Shown piece after piece: positions 63,412 through 64,000 of a stretch of 64,000 nt of DNA. The DNA is taken from assembly GCA_900553695.1 (NCBI GenBank), contig USEM01000001.1, forward strand, positions 1-64,000, read 5' to 3'. The translations under genes were made by a program, and so were the position numbers. Below the pieces are notes generated by a model. That model was not told the origin of the DNA. It did no database searches and saw only the letters and a program-made list of their open reading frames with translations. Each line of letters starts with the position of its first letter. Position 1 is the stretch's first letter. The stretch comes from an uncultured Clostridium sp. (GTDB lineage Bacteria; Bacillota; Clostridia; TANB77; CAG-508).

Positions 63412-64000
63412 CTATTCTGTTACTAGTTCATATAAACTCATATCTGGTTCTGTAAATATTTCATCTGTTACATTATCAAATTCATATTCTATTACTGATG
63501 TTTGGTTCATAATGGTTGATTTTAAACATAGACCTGTTTCTTTTTCTATGTAAAGTTCGGTTTCTTCATTCATGTTAGGTTCTTCAAAGTTTTTTATTAT
63601 ATAGCATTCTTTACCATCATATGTTGTTGTTGAAATTTCAGCTTTTATACAGTTTATAAAGGTCTGCCAATCGTTAAATGTTTCTAACCTATTAGCTAAA
63701 TCAAATATTAATTCACTACTTCCGTTTGGTTTAACTGTTTTTTTACCTGATGTTTCAGTATATACATTTATTGTTGTTCCATTATCATATAATGAAACTT
63801 TGAGCTCTTCCCCATTCATAGTTCTTTTTATAGTTACGAATTTTTTATCTCCTTTTCTATAACCTTCTGTTACAACTTCACTGTTTTCCCCTGTTGTAAC
63901 AGCTTTTCTGTAAAAGTTTGGGTCTTGAGCTTTCATTGCAATCTTATTTTGCAAATCTTTAACTATCATAAATTTTCTAAAAGTGTTTGCCATAAATAGC
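63412..64000 (-). CDS. LolA-like extracellular protein, 5' end probably beyond the window
   Basis: The visible 193 residues from an ATG at 63993 start NTFRKFMIVKDLQNKI, the part that usually follows a membrane helix in such proteins, and the frame stays open to the edge, so the true start likely lies outside. Strand pattern GKECYIIKNF, ELYIEKETGLCLKS and VTDEIFTEPDMSLYELV match the gene at 14516-15166 in order, so the two are paralogues. Function unknown. Confidence 0.7.
   Translation of the reverse strand, partial: LFMANTFRKFMIVKDLQNKIAMKAQDPNFYRKAVTTGENSEVVTEGYRKGDKKFVTIKRTMNGEELKVSLYDNGTTINVYTETSGKKTVKPNGSSELIFDLANRLETFNDWQTFINCIKAEISTTTYDGKECYIIKNFEEPNMNEETELYIEKETGLCLKSTIMNQTSVIEYEFDNVTDEIFTEPDMSLYELVTE

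Overview
The window is about 30% GC chromosome from a Gram-positive, endospore-forming member of the Clostridia. It has no rRNA, phage or CRISPR. It carries sigG and cwlD (sporulation), the mre and min genes, a DivIB/DUF881/Sbp division cluster, two sortases with their surface proteins, an LTA synthase-like enzyme, IspG/IspH, and GGDEF and HD-GYP signalling proteins. The lineage is probably an uncultured gut group; that is inference from gene content.

The main result is a rule about the codon CGG. Eleven in-frame CGG codons were found by eye. Ten of them, in nine genes on both strands, sit exactly where the conserved protein continues in the +1 frame if the C is skipped and the next three bases are read as glycine (GGA, GGC or GGT). 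The genes are a FemX-like ligase (two sites), a sortase, cwlD (two sites), fhs, a YkvI-like transporter, a DnaJ/CbpA-type chaperone, a 1552-residue surface protein and purB. Restored junctions include HNRGYP in the sortase, the GHGGEDGGG loop in CwlD, VSGQTYTRKVD in PurB and DPQYGVYKFKKGF in FemX. About 80 other sense-strand CGG triplets straddle codon boundaries and cause no disruption. This fits a genome in which CGG is no longer read as arginine and the ribosome makes a +1 shift at CGG-N with out-of-frame pairing by tRNA-Gly. The one exception, in a secreted-protein gene at 15399-15809, lies in sequence of foreign appearance. A sequencing artefact is not formally excluded, but it would have to know strand and codon phase.

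Layout. 1-4300: start of an oxidoreductase, purA, an LtaS-like enzyme behind a palindromic leader, an unknown membrane protein. 4300-11200 (minus): maf, two ABC ATPase-permease fusions, FemX and a DUF308 protein, probably one operon. 11230-12300: a KilA-N gene between two copies of a ~38-bp terminator repeat, next to a surface-protein gene cut off right after LPKTG, then its sortase. 14500-16600: a lipoprotein-like gene, the foreign secreted gene flanked by 15-bp inverted repeats, an unknown gene. 16700-27900: fhs, cwlD, a GGDEF protein, an Ig-like membrane protein, minC, PBP2, mreD and a subtilisin with Ig repeats. 28100-33000 (plus): a zincin-like protein, a YkvI transporter, DUF5711 and CvpA. 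33000-37100 (minus): Sbp, two DUF881 proteins, DivIB and MurA, without ftsA/ftsZ. 37400-45700: tRNA-Arg(UCU), an LCP protein, a D,D-carboxypeptidase, a ComEA-like protein, sigG, two unknown proteins, dnaJ, an HD-GYP regulator. 45700-54800: two giant surface proteins and a sortase. 54900-64000: ispH, ispG, a 174-bp structured inverted repeat, an acidic-repeat protein, purB, mreC, mreB, radC, DUF4321 and a partial lipoprotein-like gene.

Cell-envelope work dominates: elongation (MreBCD, PBP2), division (DivIB, MinC), precursor synthesis and crosslinking (MurA, FemX, DacF), polymer attachment (LCP, LtaS) and sortase display. Several of these genes can only yield full products through the CGG event, so it would have to be efficient.
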